Notes: a model not told the origin generated them from the sequence alone. Shown: positions 35,543 through 47,869, numbered from the stretch's first letter. The stretch: 64,000 bases of DNA from Epiperipatus broadwayi (GCA_028023455.1 JAQFVV010006716.1:370018-434017); one strand, 5' to 3'. Made by a program: numbers and translations.

Positions 35543-35842
35543 TCAATAATCTTTATATAATTTAATAAATGTATTATTTTGTAAATGATCTATATGTTTA
35601 TTTGTATTATAGTTATCATTTCTATATTTAAAATTTTTAATAACTATCATCTTTTGTACCCATACTTGTTGTGAACATATAGGAATTTTTTTTTTAAATT
35701 TATCTTTTTTAATAAAATATTTTAATATAATTTTATTATCATTATCTATATGAATATCTATATCCGAATATTTAATTTTAGCTTCAAATTCTACTTTTCT
35801 AAATTTAATGTTATATATATATGTTGATATGAATATTTTCAC
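35543..35842 (-). CDS. Unrecognised Lys/Asn/Ile-rich ORF, doubtful
   Basis: An open frame of 99 codons on the minus strand, starting in a TA tract directly downstream of the Penelope copy 2 3' region. Composition is that of AT-rich DNA. I see no family motif. The position could suggest a second, partial Penelope unit in tandem, since these elements often insert as partial tandems, but I cannot match it to any Penelope segment. Confidence 0.2.
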   Translation of the reverse strand: MKIFISTYIYNIKFRKVEFEAKIKYSDIDIHIDNDNKIILKYFIKKDKFKKKIPICSQQVWVQKMIVIKNFKYRNDNYNTNKHIDHLQNNTFIKLYKDY

Positions 35843-35903
35843 GGGTTGCAGATGTAAAAGACATATTTTGCAGGTTCATCGTGTTAAAATATTTTAAATA
35901 TTG

Positions 35904-35946
35904 ATATACTGACGTTTCGACTTGGTAATACAAATCATCCACTGAG
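35904..35946 (-). ncRNA. Hammerhead-like motif in Penelope copy 2 3' region
   Basis: On the minus strand: TGGATGA, a TTTG/CAAG-like helix, GTCGAAACGTCAG. The GAAA box with palindromic ACGT and a GTC cleavage triplet is exact. Box 1 differs from CTGATGA at its first two bases. Penelope-like elements are known to contain hammerheads in their terminal repeats. I call this a relic or variant. Confidence 0.45.
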
Positions 35947-36034
35947 TAATAAAAAGTAGAAAGACGGTTGTAGAGGCGCTACAATCACTGATTTGAAAAA
36001 AACGTTAAAGTTCCACCAATAGCAAAAATGTTAA

Positions 36035-37175
36035 ATTAAGAAATGGTTTTTAAAAAAATCTTTCCAAATAGGAGGAAGTTTGCTTGTATCATCTCGCTTA
36101 TTGATACAATCTGGCCTTTTAAGTATCTCAATGGCTTCTCTAATTTTGCACTGGTAGAGATTATCACATCTGGATATGATTCTGGTACTAGAAAAATCAA
36201 TTTTATGACCTGAATCAATAGTATTGAGTGAGAGTGCTGATGATGATGAATGTTGTTTAACTGCATTAGCATGCTCATCTCTCCTAACACTGACGTGATG
36301 ATTACTCATACCTATGTAAGAAGCTTTACAATTTTCACATGAGATTTGATAAACACCATGAGATTCAAGAGGGATTGAATCCTTAGGCTTGGTTATTATA
36401 TTGCTGATCTTTTGATGAGTAGAAAATGCTGTATTTATATTATAGTGTTTTAATATATGCCCAATACTCTCTGTAGTTCCTTTTACATATAATAGCTGAT
36501 TTATCATCTTTTTGTTTCCTATTTTGTCCATTTTGGGCTTGAAATAAAGCCTTTTTAATAAATTTATAATTGTAACTATTTACTAATAAAACACTATTAA
36601 TATGATTTATTTCTTTTTTCAGATGTGACTTATCTGAAAGGTTAATTTCTCTATTTAAAAGAATTTTGGCTACAGAAACAATCTGAGTTGGGTGGTGATG
36701 AGAAAGAAAATGTAAATATCTGTCCGTGTGTGTATTCTTTCTATAAATTGAAAAAGATAAACTATTTGGTGTTCTGGTGATTAAAACATCAAAAAAAGGG
36801 AGTTTTCCATCAGACTCTGTCTTACAATGATATAATTTATTTTTTCCACGTTCCCATATGACAAAAGTGTCATCTATGTATCTGAACCAAATGAGAGGTT
36901 TTAAAGATGATGATTCTAAAGCACGAGTTTCTATATATTCCATGAATAAATCAGCTATTACTCCTGAGATAGGTGAGCCCATAGGAGTACCAAAAACTTG
37001 TTTGTAATGCTGTCCATTATATACAAAATATGTGTTCAAGAGACAATGATTAATCAAAGCAATAATATGGTTTGGCAAATTGCAACTTTGTGAAATTACA
37101 TTTAAAGCTTCATCAATTGGAATGTTTGTAAACAAAGACATGACATCAAAACTGAACAGAATGTCATTAGCATTA
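36035..37175 (-). pseudogene. Penelope RT plus GIY-YIG protein, frameshifted
   Basis: 36440-37141 gives 233 codons: FDVMSLFTNIPIDEAL (motif A region; the upstream end has a stop near 37175), KQVFGTPMGSPISGVIADLFME (motif B) and WFRYIDDTFVIW with the catalytic YIDD. 36031-36531 holds the endonuclease in another frame, with GVYQISCENCKASYIGMSN, RRDEH and REAIEI. A frameshift lies near 36480-36530. Compared with copy 1, about 20 codons (the FLHLNNMHPHIKFIME segment) are deleted between the RT and TESDGKLPF. All catalytic residues I can see are kept, yet the protein cannot be made in one piece. Confidence 0.85.
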
Positions 37176-37260
37176 ATTTATAAATTTTTTAAAACAGAAA
37201 TAAAAAGAAGAGAGTTTTTTATATTTATCGGATTTCATTAAACCTACAATTCCATCTATT

Positions 37261-37702
37261 AGTTGATATTCCTATTGAATATGTTTGATAATTATTATTT
37301 TGCAGGACCAGTTTATAAAAATAACTATTTTTGGTAATATACACCTTTTAATTGCTATTTCTCTGAAGAAGTAATCACAGAAGCATAATTTGCCTTATAA
37401 AAGACCATCAAAAATCAAATTATAGAAGAAATCCCACTGCAAGATAGATTTATGGGAGGAATCATTTCAAAATGTATCATCACTTTTATTTTCATAAAAT
37501 GTATTTGTTTCCTAATCTAGTACCTCTGTTTGAAACTTTGTTTCACCTTTTTTCATCTAATATGTTATACCTTATGAAATTTCATTACATAAAATTTGTT
37601 CTACCAACATGTGGAACAGCATAAACTCTATGTTCTTGTCCACAAGCCATTACCATTTAATGGTTACCATGGGATTTTGGCTTTGATGACTGCTATCTTC
37701 CT

Positions 37703-37707
<5 letters not shown>
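37261..37707. other. AT-rich stretch, no gene seen
   Basis: Lies between Penelope copy 2 and the AT microsatellite. No recognised feature. Confidence 0.55.

Positions 37708-37786
<79 letters not shown>
37708..37786. repeat. (AT)n microsatellite, about 79 bp
   Basis: Uninterrupted AT units directly adjoining the 3' end of the long RTE copy. The other end of that RTE (41058) also abuts an AT tract, so the RTE probably entered a TA repeat. Confidence 0.95.
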
Positions 37787-37788
<2 letters not shown>

Positions 37789-40700
37789 TCAATCATTATC
37801 AATCCACTGCAGGATGAAGGTCTCTCCAAGTTTAATCCATCTTCTCTGATCTTTAGCTTCTCTTCTCCACAACACCCCTGCACATTTTCTTATTTCATCC
37901 ATCCATCTCACATGTGGTCTCTTTCTGGGTCTTTACAATCTTTTGGAATCCAGTTTAAAATTTCAATTGTCCATCTATTATCATCTCTTCTAGCAATATG
38001 TCCAGCCCAACTCCATTTCAATCTTTTAATTTTTTTAATAAGGTAAGTAACACCTGTTCGTTGTCTTACCCATACATTGTGTTTTCGATCTCTTCTTGTT
38101 ACTCCCAACATACATCACTCCATACTCCTTTGAGTGGTCTGAAGTATCTGTATTGCTCTTCTATTAAGTGTCCAAGTCTCAGATCATAAGTAAGAACTGG
38201 CAAAACACATTTGTTAAAAACCACCCTTTTCAAACACATAGGCATATTTACTTTTAGTATCAAGTTATTTCTACCAAAAGCACTCCAACCAAGTTTAATT
38301 CTATGATTAATTTCCTCCATTATGTTTCCATCTGTATTAATAATCTGACCAAGATATTTGTAACTGTTAACTTCTTCTAATTCTTCATAATCAATCTTTA
38401 TTTTCATATTTTGAGCAAATCGATTAAACATTACTTTAGTCTTTTTAACATTTATCTTTAGTCCTACTTTTCTACTTTCATCTGCTAACTCCTGCAGCTC
38501 TGAAGCATTATTTGCAAAAACAACTACATCATCTGCGAAATCTAAATGACTTAAATACTCTCCATTTACTTTCACTCCTTTAGTTTCCCATTTTAATCCA
38601 CAAAATACTTCTTGCAGCACTGCTGTAAAGAGTTTTGAAGATATGGAGTCACCTTGTCTTACACCTTTCTCAATGTTGATTTTTCCAGTATCATTATGTA
38701 ATCTAATTATTGCTGTTGCATTTTTATAAATATTCTTTAAAATATGACAATATCCTGGATCTATACCTTGATGATCCAATGCTTTAATCACTGAAGAAAT
38801 GTGTATGGAATCGAATGCCTTTTCATAATCTACAAATCCAAAACATAATGACAACTCATATTCGTTTGTCCTTTCTATGACTTCTCTCAATACCTGGATA
38901 TGATCTATTGTACTAAAACCACTTTTAAATCCAGCTTGTTCTCTTAGTTGGTGGAAATCCAAAGTTCTCTGTAGACGAGTTGTAATTATCTTGGTAAAAA
39001 TTTTATATAAAACTGATAAAAGGCTGATAGGTCTGTAATTTCTAATATCTTCTTTATCACCTTTTTTAAATATTAATATTATTACTGCATTCTTCCAATC
39101 TTCCAGTACATCTTTATCATTTAGACATTTAGTATATAACTTTGCTAAAATTGTTTCTATTTTTTCACCTGCTTTTTTTAATATATCAATTATAATTCCA
39201 TCATTCCCTGGAGCCTTTCCTTTCTTCATACACTTAATTGCATGTCTCACTTCTGCATTTAAAATTCTGGGCAATTCGGAAGATGTAATAGATATAGGAG
39301 TTACTTGTTCTTTATTACTATATAATTCTTGATAAAAATCTTCTACCAATTTTATGATGTCATCTCTCTTTTTAGTAATAATTCCATCTTTTTTTCTTAT
39401 TGCAGATATAAATTTCCTACCAATACCAAAATGTTGTTTAGCATTTTTGAGGCTTTTATTTTCTTCTATAGCTTTCCTTGCTATTTCACAGTTATACTTT
39501 CTTATATCATTTTCAACTCTTTTCCATACCATTTTACAAAATTCGAGATAATCAATTCTTTTTAATACATCATTTTTGTATATCTTCATATTCCTTCTTT
39601 TCTTCATAAATTCTCTAGTCTCAGTAGAAATTTTATTAGTCAATTGCTGCTTTTTTCTACCAGCTATGTTTGTTGCAGTTTTTAAAAGTGTATCAGTTAT
39701 TTTCATATTAATTTCATTCAAATCTGAATCATGTTCAAAATCTCCTAACACTTGAAACCTATTTGTAAGTTCTAATTTAAATTCATTAGAATGTTTCTGA
39801 AGATTAGGAATATCAACTGTAAATATTGTTTTTCTTAATAATTTTTGTTTCTCTAGTTTTACATTAGCACGTAACTTACATCTTACTAATCGATGATCAC
39901 TTCCTGTGTTAAATTTATTAAGAACATTACAATCTTGAAATATGTATTTTCTATTAGTCAAAATATAATCCAATTCTGCTGTACCTTCATTTGGATGCTT
40001 CCATGTCCATTTCCTTTTAACATTTTTCTCAAAAAATGAATTCATAATATAAAGTTTTTCTTTTTCTGCAAACACCACAAGTCTATGTCCACTCTCATTT
40101 CTATTACCATAACCAAAATTACCTACAGCAATTTCATCTTTCATTTGTCTACCAATTCTAGCATTAAAGTCTCCCATAACAATTTTAAAATGTTGTTTAC
40201 TCTGATCAAAAGCCTTTTGTACATCCATATAAAAATCTTCTACTACTTCATCACTATGAGAACTTGTTGGGGCATAAACCTGAATTATCTGCATTTGGTA
40301 TCTGCTATTATGTTGTATAACTAATCTTGCCACTCTGTCCAATACACCATCAATCTCCACAATATTGTTCTTCCACTTTTTATTTATAATGAATCCTACT
40401 CCACTTGTATTTCCAATATGTGTGCCTTTATAATAGAGCATATGTCCACTTTTTAAATCAATTGTTTTTTCTCCTTTTCTTCTAACTTCACAAAGTCCAA
40501 TAATGTCCCATTTAATACAAGACAGTTCTTCTTCTAATTCTTGCAATCTTCCTTCACTTGAAAGTGATCTGCTGTTGTAAGTACCTAAATAAAAAGTCAT
40601 CATCAAATGGCAGCCTGGGTCCGCAATCAGGGGATTCTTAGCACCCTCCGCCTTTGGCCACCAACCGCTGCTTTGGTTGGTGACTTTACATCCTCCTGGG

Positions 40701-41058
40701 AATAAGGGCCATGCTTTATTTTTGTCTGTCATAATTGTATATATATATTGGAAAAATATTTATCATTTACACAAACATTCATTCTGCCTTATCAGGCACT
40801 GAGAAGAAAGACCATGGTGTTTCTTGATCTTAAACTCAGAGGTAAAAAGCCAATAAACTCTCCATGCTGGCTAATGCATGTTGGTGAGCAGCCCATCCAT
40901 GTGCGTATACTATATGAATAATCACATAGTAATAACAGCTGCAACGACAAGAACGTATGGAGTGGACATTAGGAATTTGCCCTGCTCGATTCCTTTAAGG
41001 CCTCCAAGAGGAATCAAAGGGTGTACTTTCAGTTAATAGCAAACTCCTTTCTGCAGCC
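37787..41058 (-). mobile_element. Near full-length RTE non-LTR retrotransposon (about 3.27 kb)
   Basis: Minus-strand element with a 5' leader of about 325 bp (40733-41058), one long ORF with endonuclease and RT, and a short ATGATG-type 3' tail. The length is what RTE elements usually have. At least five other copies or relics lie in the window (9.0, 26.5, 33.3, 48.3-49.6 and 54.2 kb). Both ends abut TA repeats. Single-base frameshifts near the 3' end of the ORF make it inactive, but by little. Confidence 0.9.
37790..40732 (-). pseudogene. RTE endonuclease-reverse transcriptase, two late frameshifts
   Basis: Open for 877 codons from 40732 to 38099. Endonuclease: LGTYNSRSL near residue 50, catalytic Glu in GLCEVRRKGE near 82, IIQVYAPTSSHSDE near 150, MGDFNARIG near 187, GSDHRLV near 278. 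RT: RNYRPISLLSVLYKIFTKII, GFKSGFSTIDHIQ, FVDYEKAFDS near 633, GVRQGDSISSKLF near 690, FADDVVVFA near 732. A single G is missing near 38186 (TATGATCTG against TATGGATCTG in the 34-kb copy), so the frame ends early. The C-terminal domain continues in another frame (37908-38111, WSWAGHIARRDDNRW). A second missing A near 37935 breaks it again. A 12-base in-frame loss removes four residues after NNASELQE. Homologues are often mislabelled as craniofacial development protein 2 in animal genomes. Confidence 0.92.
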
Positions 41059-42689
41059 ATATATATATATATATGTTAATCCCAATTTTATAATTTGCAA
41101 AATTTGTTATCTTCAATATATTTATGTGAAATATGATTGCCTAAAACATTGCAATACTTATAAAATAGATAAACCTGTTGGTTTTTAGACGAGCACGTAC
41201 CGTACAAAAGGTCTTTATTGCAATATATAAAGGTAATATAGCTTATGTAAAATAAACTTAAATTTATTTTTGTTAGCATTATTTGACATAATTTATGCTT
41301 TCTTTTATTATATAGATATATGATAGCATTATATTTGAACAAGGACGGATATTAGTTGTCTGTACCGATTGCGCCTAATCTCAACTTGTTCTCGAGCCGG
41401 TAATGTGTTTGACAAAGTTTATGTAATTAAAAATTGTACTGAAAAAATATATCTCTTTTTTTTTTCAACATTCGTGGCACGTTTATTTGGTGCGATATAA
41501 TAAAAGAAGTTGAAGAAGATTACTTTAACCGTAAATATCATCTATACTGTAATTTTTTTTCTTTTACACTGAATTCTATCACAATATTTTGGATAAAAGG
41601 TTGTATTATATCAGTTATACGAGCGCAGCAAGAATTGCTTAATCGCATTGCTGCTTCGCCAAATGTTATGGCACGTAGAAAATACCATTATTAAATATTA
41701 TCTAATCGGGCATGTACTAATTCAGTCTGGTCCTGATTATGACGTGTGTTTCATTTTCTTTTATATATATATATATAACAGCATAAGAGTTACCAACCGT
41801 AATAAGATATGGCTTTATGAAAGAAATTTATACAAAATACGTAATTAAAATTAAATGAGTATTAGAAGTATTATACTTTATATATATGCGTGTATGAAAT
41901 TGTATATATACAACGCTGAAGCAATTTTTCTCTTTAATAAACTTCTAACTAAAAAGCTTTTCCATTATAGTAATTAGAAGTGTGATTTTTATAATATGAA
42001 TGTGGGTTAAGAATAATGTTTTTTATGTGTTTTACGTTTAAAGATCAAACATTTGGTGATAAAACAGAAAATAATTATTTGAATAAATGGAAGGCTGTAT
42101 ATTTACCTTTAAGTAGAAGCATGATACCTAAGTGAATTATTTGTCTATCATATTTATTTTAGTTAAAGACATAATTCTTTGCTTTAAATAGTTACCATCG
42201 AATTTTTTTCTCACGATTTTCAAGTGATTTATTACGTTATCAAAAATAGATATAAATATGTTTAGTGAATATCTTTTATTTATTTTTTTTTTGCTTGTTT
42301 AAACTTAGGCGTGTCAATTTAATGTAAAAATTACAATGTTTAGGATACCTCAAGAAATTAACGTAAAGTTAGATACACATTTTATAGGGTTGGAAAAGGA
42401 ATAATTATTTACTCTGCGTTAATTGTTTAAATTAACACCAATTTAAATCAAGGTTTAATAACATTTGAATTCATTTAAATTTCCCACTTGTTCGTGATTA
42501 TTTAAATATACTTATCTTGATATAACTGTAGATAAGCTAATAAAGATAGAGCCATTTTTTTCACTCGTTGCTAAATAATTATAAGTGAGTGACGTAATTG
42601 ATGAGCTGACATTATCCAAGAATTCATCAATATGAAATCCGTTTTTTACATGATAACAATTTAAAAATCTTCAAGTAATCTCTATTTCC
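41059..42689. other. AT-rich stretch, no gene seen
   Basis: TA tracts at 41059-41075 and 41763-41777. Short frames only. No family recognised. Confidence 0.55.
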
Positions 42690-42820
42690 TATGCTTACAC
42701 AAGTTGTAAAACAGAGGCAAAACTTTCTATATAGTAGTTCCACCCAATGCAAACCAGAGTAATCAATGAATGCAAAAAGATTTGCATATAAAAACTCTAT
42801 CTAGTGTCACTCATCCAATA

Positions 42821-42862
42821 TCCCCAGACTAGTTTCTGGCTTGTGGCCTTCATCAGTGAGGA
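42821..42862 (-). ncRNA. Hammerhead motif, foldback 2 left arm
   Basis: Minus strand: TCCTCA, CTGATGA, one extra A, GGC CACAA GCC, an A, GAAA, C-TA-G, TC, then TGGGGA. Stem I pairs over 6 bp with one U-G. Stem II is GGC/GCC. Stem III ACTAGT is palindromic. The A-A pair at the base of stem II is atypical and may lower activity. Confidence 0.65.
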
Positions 42863-43188
42863 GCCTTGGATCTGAGAGCACTGCACCTAGATCTTAGGAT
42901 CTAATGCAACCCTCCAGCAGCCACCTTTTATTTCTACTGAAGTACAAAACTACGAGACTTAAATTGAAAACACCAAATTGAATTGAAGAACCAAAGACAC
43001 CAAGATGTATAGGTACTGAACTGAGTTCAAACCTATATGACTATATAAGCTGATGAGCTTGGATTAAAAATATTATAATGTTTTAAATTTAAGTCTCATA
43101 GTTTTGTAGTTGAGTAGAGATAAAAGGTGGTTGCTGGAGGATTGCATTAGATCCTAAAATCTAGGTGCAGTGCTCTCAGATCCAAGAC

Positions 43189-43230
43189 TCCTCACTGACG
43201 AAGGCCACAAGCCAGAAACTAGTTTGGGGA
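43189..43230 (+). ncRNA. Hammerhead motif, foldback 2 right arm
   Basis: Plus-strand mirror of the left-arm motif: TCCTCA, CTGACGA (allowed change at position 7), AGGCCACAAGCCA, GAAA, CTAG, TT, TGGGGA. The base before cleavage changes from C to T, which hammerheads allow. All helices remain. Confidence 0.65.
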
Positions 43231-43365
43231 TATTGGATCAGTAGACACTAGATGGAGATTTTATGTGCAAGCCTTCTTGTATCCATTGATTACTCTAGCT
43301 TGCACTGAGTGGCAATACGTATACAGAGTTTTGTCTGTTTTAATAACAGTTAAGAACAAGCATAA

Positions 43366-44304
43366 GAAATTGTGATCATGTAATATAATTAGCATATTTT
43401 TGGTACACCACCCTCATGTATAGTATGGTCTGGTTTCTAGCCACTTTTACCACATTGTGAAGGATGCAAGATACTACAGAAATATTATTCATTATTGGGT
43501 GATCTTTAGTCAAATAAATGACTAATAAAAATTATTAACGTACTACTGAATATATTTTCTGGTTAGAATTTCTACTTTCTTTATAACAGTTTGTTAATAA
43601 TTAAACTATTTTTAAAAAACTCCCTATGCTAAATAAATAAATTTATTATTATTTTACATTATAATTATTTAATGATATGTCCCAATAAATAATCTCTAAA
43701 ACATAACATAACTTTTTACTTGATCTATTTCTAACAAAACATTCACAAATATACAGACTCACAACAAACAATAAATCACAGTGATTAATAATAATTAACT
43801 AGGCTATTCTGCCCAAATAAACATTCAATAGATATTGTATTTATTTATCTCCGAGGGTCCTTGTAATTTTTCCATAGGTAGGATATGAGTGGTTTTAAAC
43901 ATTATGAATTATCATAATAAGCTAAATTTTATGGAGTATCCTAATTGGTTAGAAGGTCATTTAAAATTCATTATTTATAAAACTATAAAACTAAAGGTCT
44001 CCAAGTTTTATTTCTGCACTATTATTCTTACAGGATTGGCCAGAAGCATCTGAAGAAAAAAACAAAAAAATACTCAAAATATTATACACATGGGTCTCAA
44101 TTTATGCAAATTTTTAAAATGCAATTTTGAAGTTATGCGATTCATGTTTCTTCTTAATATTTTTTTTATGCGGTTTTCTTTTATGTGATAAAAAGTTCAT
44201 ATTTCACTTAAAATCAGGATTTCCCCATTTTATATACACACATTATATTTTACTTATTTAAAATGTCTGTTGGAAAAAGGTTTGATAATAAATTTAGATA
44301 CTGT
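43366..44304. other. AT-rich stretch, no gene seen
   Basis: No protein family or repeat recognised. Confidence 0.55.
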
Positions 44305-44580
44305 AAAAGATTTAGAAAAAGATAATGAAACAAAATGGGAACCTGTTCATTTCACAGCAGAAATGATTCGAGAAAGTCTTCAACTTTCTAAACAATTGGA
44401 CAAACATTTTCTTCTTAAAGATGCGAATTATGAATGAGCTCTTAAATTCTAATGAGAGCTAAATAGTTGTATGTCTGGATATTGCGAGCTTCATAAACAA
44501 TTAGTAAAATCATTGTCTCAAAGCTTAATCACTGATTACATTGTTGACAGAAAACCATTAACTTTTAGACTGTAAATTTT
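44305..44580 (+). pseudogene. Possible pogo/Tigger-type transposase fragment
   Basis: In one plus frame with two stops: HFTAEMIRESLQLSKQLDK, then HFLLKDANYE, LNSCMSGYCELHKQLVKSL and QSLITDYIV. The spacing of the ELxxxL helix, a D.N.ER-like step, a Y-rE helix and a terminal Q..IT.ff motif recalls the C-terminal tail of CENP-B/Tigger-like DDE transposases or their domesticated jerky relatives. The DDE core is not visible. It is a weak, pattern-based call. Confidence 0.3.
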
Positions 44581-44960
44581 TTTATTGGCTGAGTGAATTA
44601 AAGTTTTAAACTTTTGATTGGTTCAATTATAGAATTAGTAGTAAAAATATATTTGTCTTTTAATAAAAGCAAATTAATGATTTGTCATATTATAATTCAA
44701 AAAATATTATATAGCAGATAACCTAAACAGAATGTTAGTAATCTATTAGAAAATGATGCGTACATCGTTGATTTCTTTCTCAATTTATGTTCATGTAAAA
44801 GTAAAAAATTTTTACTAAAATCTTAACTATTTTTCGAAAATAATTACATTTTCAGCAGATTGTATCAAAATAATTTATCATATGTAAAAAAATATGGAAA
44901 AAATACTCTAAAATATACATTTTCATTTTGAACGTCAAGCGCTCTCTTTGTTCAAATCGA
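44560..44960 (-). repeat. Dispersed repeat, copy 2
   Basis: Reverse-orientation partner of 8380-8790, matching at TTGGCTGAGTGAATTAAAGTTTTAAAC, TTAACTATTTTTCGAAAATAATTAC and ATCAAAATAATTTATCATA blocks. Non-coding, identity unknown. It touches the Tigger-like fragment, so the repeat could be a terminal part of that element. Confidence 0.45.
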
Positions 44961-45534
44961 GCAGCAACTAATCAGTGCTTTACAGTACATTTTAAAAAAG
45001 ACCATAAATTTACTATGATAATGGCAGTTTATAGTAACTTGAAGCCATGAATGAAAATTTTCAGTTGATGCATTTATTAAACACAGCATGAGACTGAAGT
45101 TGGCACTAATTGTGTTTCCTCTTGTGATGAATCTAATTTCTTATCAGTTCTCAAACATATCTGCATATTGTCAAATAGTGATAATAATTAAGATATGTTG
45201 GAAAAAATGTAAAATAAATTACATATAAAAACATATTGTTTTGAATAAAATTAAATAGTTAATAAAAAAGTTTGTCTTGTATCAATTTTTTATTAGTTAT
45301 ACTTTATTTCCTTTTTTTAATGTGAATTTTAAAGTAATTTTACCTTGTTGCTTTGCTTTTATGTAATTTTCAAAAATTATGAAACATATCCCACATTTTT
45401 CAATGTAAGTTAAGTTTATTTTTGTGCGATTTCTTTTATGCATGTTTTTTTTGTGGAACCTATCTACCACATAAAATGATATCCAAGTGTATGTATATTA
45501 TTACTAACAGTCAAATGTTTATGAAAAGTTTAAA

Positions 45535-46130
45535 TAATGTTTGAATTTTTTCAGACATTTAACAATTAATAAAAAAAATGGTGCATTTTGATTAACAAGT
45601 ATCAAATTCAGTCCTCCCTCAATTTTGACATGATCCACTTTAGATAAATGCAGTAATAATTATCACAAATAATTTATTAAAGTAACTTTGGATGTCAATT
45701 AAAGATTAATATGCTGTCTGATCTTTTAAATTAAATATACATACAGAGTTATTCACATTTCTCTTTCCCATGTGTGATGTCTTTATAAATACATTTAAAA
45801 ATCTCCACTCTTACACACATTCTTTTACAAGCATATAAATACATATACAGTAAAAGGCTAATGACCCAGGGTACATTTCATGCAGAATCTGCATTCACCA
45901 ATTAACCCAGGCCACCATATCTCATATATCTATTATATGAAGACTATTTATCAATAGAAATATGTTATATTTTGATTTACAAGTGCCAAATTTGTTCCAC
46001 ACTTTGGCACCATCCACTTCAGATAAATACAATACTCAATATTAGATGAAAATTATAACAAAACTATTATCATCACAAATCATCAGACAAACACACACAT
46101 ACAAACTGCAGTGAGTATTTTTACTATATT
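45535..46130. repeat. Diverged direct duplication
   Basis: TTTTGATTAACAAGTATCAAATT...CCACTTTAGATAAATGCA...TCACAAAT near 45590-45665 recurs as TTTTGATTTACAAGTGCCAAATT...CCACTTCAGATAAATACA...TCACAAAT near 45970-46080, offset about 390 bp. Old duplication or two copies of an unknown repeat. Confidence 0.45.
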
Positions 46131-47869
46131 GATAGTATGAGGCTGAAAAATAATTGTGATAGCAATGAGCTGTTAAAATGGAAGATACAATTATAAAACC
46201 TATTAAAAATATTGCACATATATGCAATATTTAACCCTTTTATATATTTTTTCTCCCCATGCATAATGAAATTTGAGTTAATAGATTGGCATTTTAATAT
46301 TTAAAACTTTTATTTAGTATTATGAATCAATAAATTGGGCTTGCATTATTACAAAGTTTACAGGTAAGAAAAATTCTAAGGAATCATGTTTGAACTTTCA
46401 AAATGTAAAATAAATATAAAAATGTAAAATACATCATGGGAATAATGATTTTAGTTTTACTGGCTCTTTGACATAATTCTAACTTAAAAGAAAAATTAAT
46501 GAGATATTAATTGAATCAATTCCACTTTTTAAATTTGATTGAATTATTATAAAGACATAACATCTATTAGATATCTGCTAAAATTGAAAATTTGCATTAA
46601 TATTTATTAAATTATCACAAAAAATCAGAATCATGGCAGTTTAAGCATCTGTTTTACTGAATGTCACAGTTATAAATATTGCTGTGTCGTAGATAATGTT
46701 ATTTCAAGTTTCTGAACTTGTATTATTAAAAGTGAAATATATTTCAAACCAATGTAAGTGGACACATAAATGTATTTTTAACAATTATAATAAAAATATA
46801 AATGCAATTTTTCCATTCTACTTTGAACACTTTTAGCAAAAACCTTTTATTGTACCTATATGCATACACAATCTTAAATTTCGACTGTCCTGCAATCTTC
46901 TTCAGAGCTATGATATAATTAACAAAATAAAATAAAATACATAACTATAAAATTATACTTTTTTCTTATTATTCTGAAAAGTAGCAAGGGTGGTTTAGAA
47001 TGGGTGTTTTTTAATATTTGTATTCAAAAAATTATCCAATCAGCAGGGCTCTTATTTTGTTGTGATATTTTCATCTTATACTCAGTATACTACCCTTATT
47101 TATTAGATATAAAAAGAATCTGAAGATGTAAGTAGTCCACAGAGTAGTTTAACCCAAATTGTTAGTGCAAAATGACTGCAAATAATACTTTAAAAATCAG
47201 AAAAATATTATAAAAGTCCCATCACAGTTCTCCTTGGGAAACTATACTGCAAAAGTGTTTTTTTTTTCCTTTTATGTATGTGTATTGAAATGGATGGATG
47301 CACATCAATAGAAATTTACATATATGTTGACTCATAATTACATCATATTATTAGAAATACCAATTTTAATACACTTTTCATTTAAACTATTTTACAATAT
47401 TCATCATCAGAAATAATCATCAATATTCAACGATAAGATACAATATGTATTCATACATAAATAGAAAGATGAAAACTCTAAAAAGTATGATATGGAAGAT
47501 TTCCAGACTTGAATAATATCAATAAGAAGATACTATTAAGTGTAACAAAGATAACTGATACAAAAAAGTAGCAGCATATTAGTAATTTAAGTGATACAAA
47601 ACAATATAAGAAGGAATATAAGAGCATCAAAAATGGTCTATCTAGACATTAATATCTCTTTGTCAATTGATATGCAAAAGTTTTAATTATGATATAAAAA
47701 AATATAATTGTGAATTGTCAAGAAAGTTACAAAAAAGTGTAAAATGATATCTTGGGATTAGAAATAAAGTTTTTTCATCAATAAGAAGATAAAAGTATTG
47801 ATAAAATAAAAGATGTCATCATAAATAGCATAAAATGTGTAAAGGAGTTGTGTAAAAAATGATCTATAT
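46131..47869. other. AT-rich stretch with one hammerhead-like site
   Basis: No gene recognised. On the minus strand at 46870-46910 a CTGAAGA box, a GATTG/CAGTC helix and GAAA occur in hammerhead order; see findings. Confidence 0.5.

Larger units (their letters stand above)
35850..37260 (-). mobile_element. Penelope-like element copy 2, 5'-truncated
   Basis: Minus-strand Penelope with the RT palm, thumb/linker and GIY-YIG endonuclease and the same 3' untranslated region as copy 1. The 5' part before motif A is decayed (traces such as YQLIDGIVGLMKS near 37200-37260). It shares long near-identical blocks with copy 1, so both belong to one family. Confidence 0.85.
42690..43365. mobile_element. 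Foldback (palindromic) element, copy 2
   Basis: Best-preserved copy: arms of roughly 280 bp in inverted orientation around a 100-bp centre. Paired blocks include CAGAGGCAAAACTTTC / GAGTTTTGTCTG, CATCCAATATCCCCAGACT / GGGGATATTGGAT, GATCTAATGCAACCCTCC / GGAGGATTGCATTAGATC, and CTACGAGACTTAAATT / AAATTTAAGTCTCATAG. It is non-coding. Each arm holds a hammerhead motif, so either strand's transcript carries one. The arms are as likely to be two copies of one small ribozyme element joined head to head as true transposon ends. Confidence 0.75.

Noticed and set aside
35543-35842. Second Penelope unit in tandem with copy 2
   Set aside because: Position would suit it, but I could not align the ORF with any Penelope segment; left as unrecognised.
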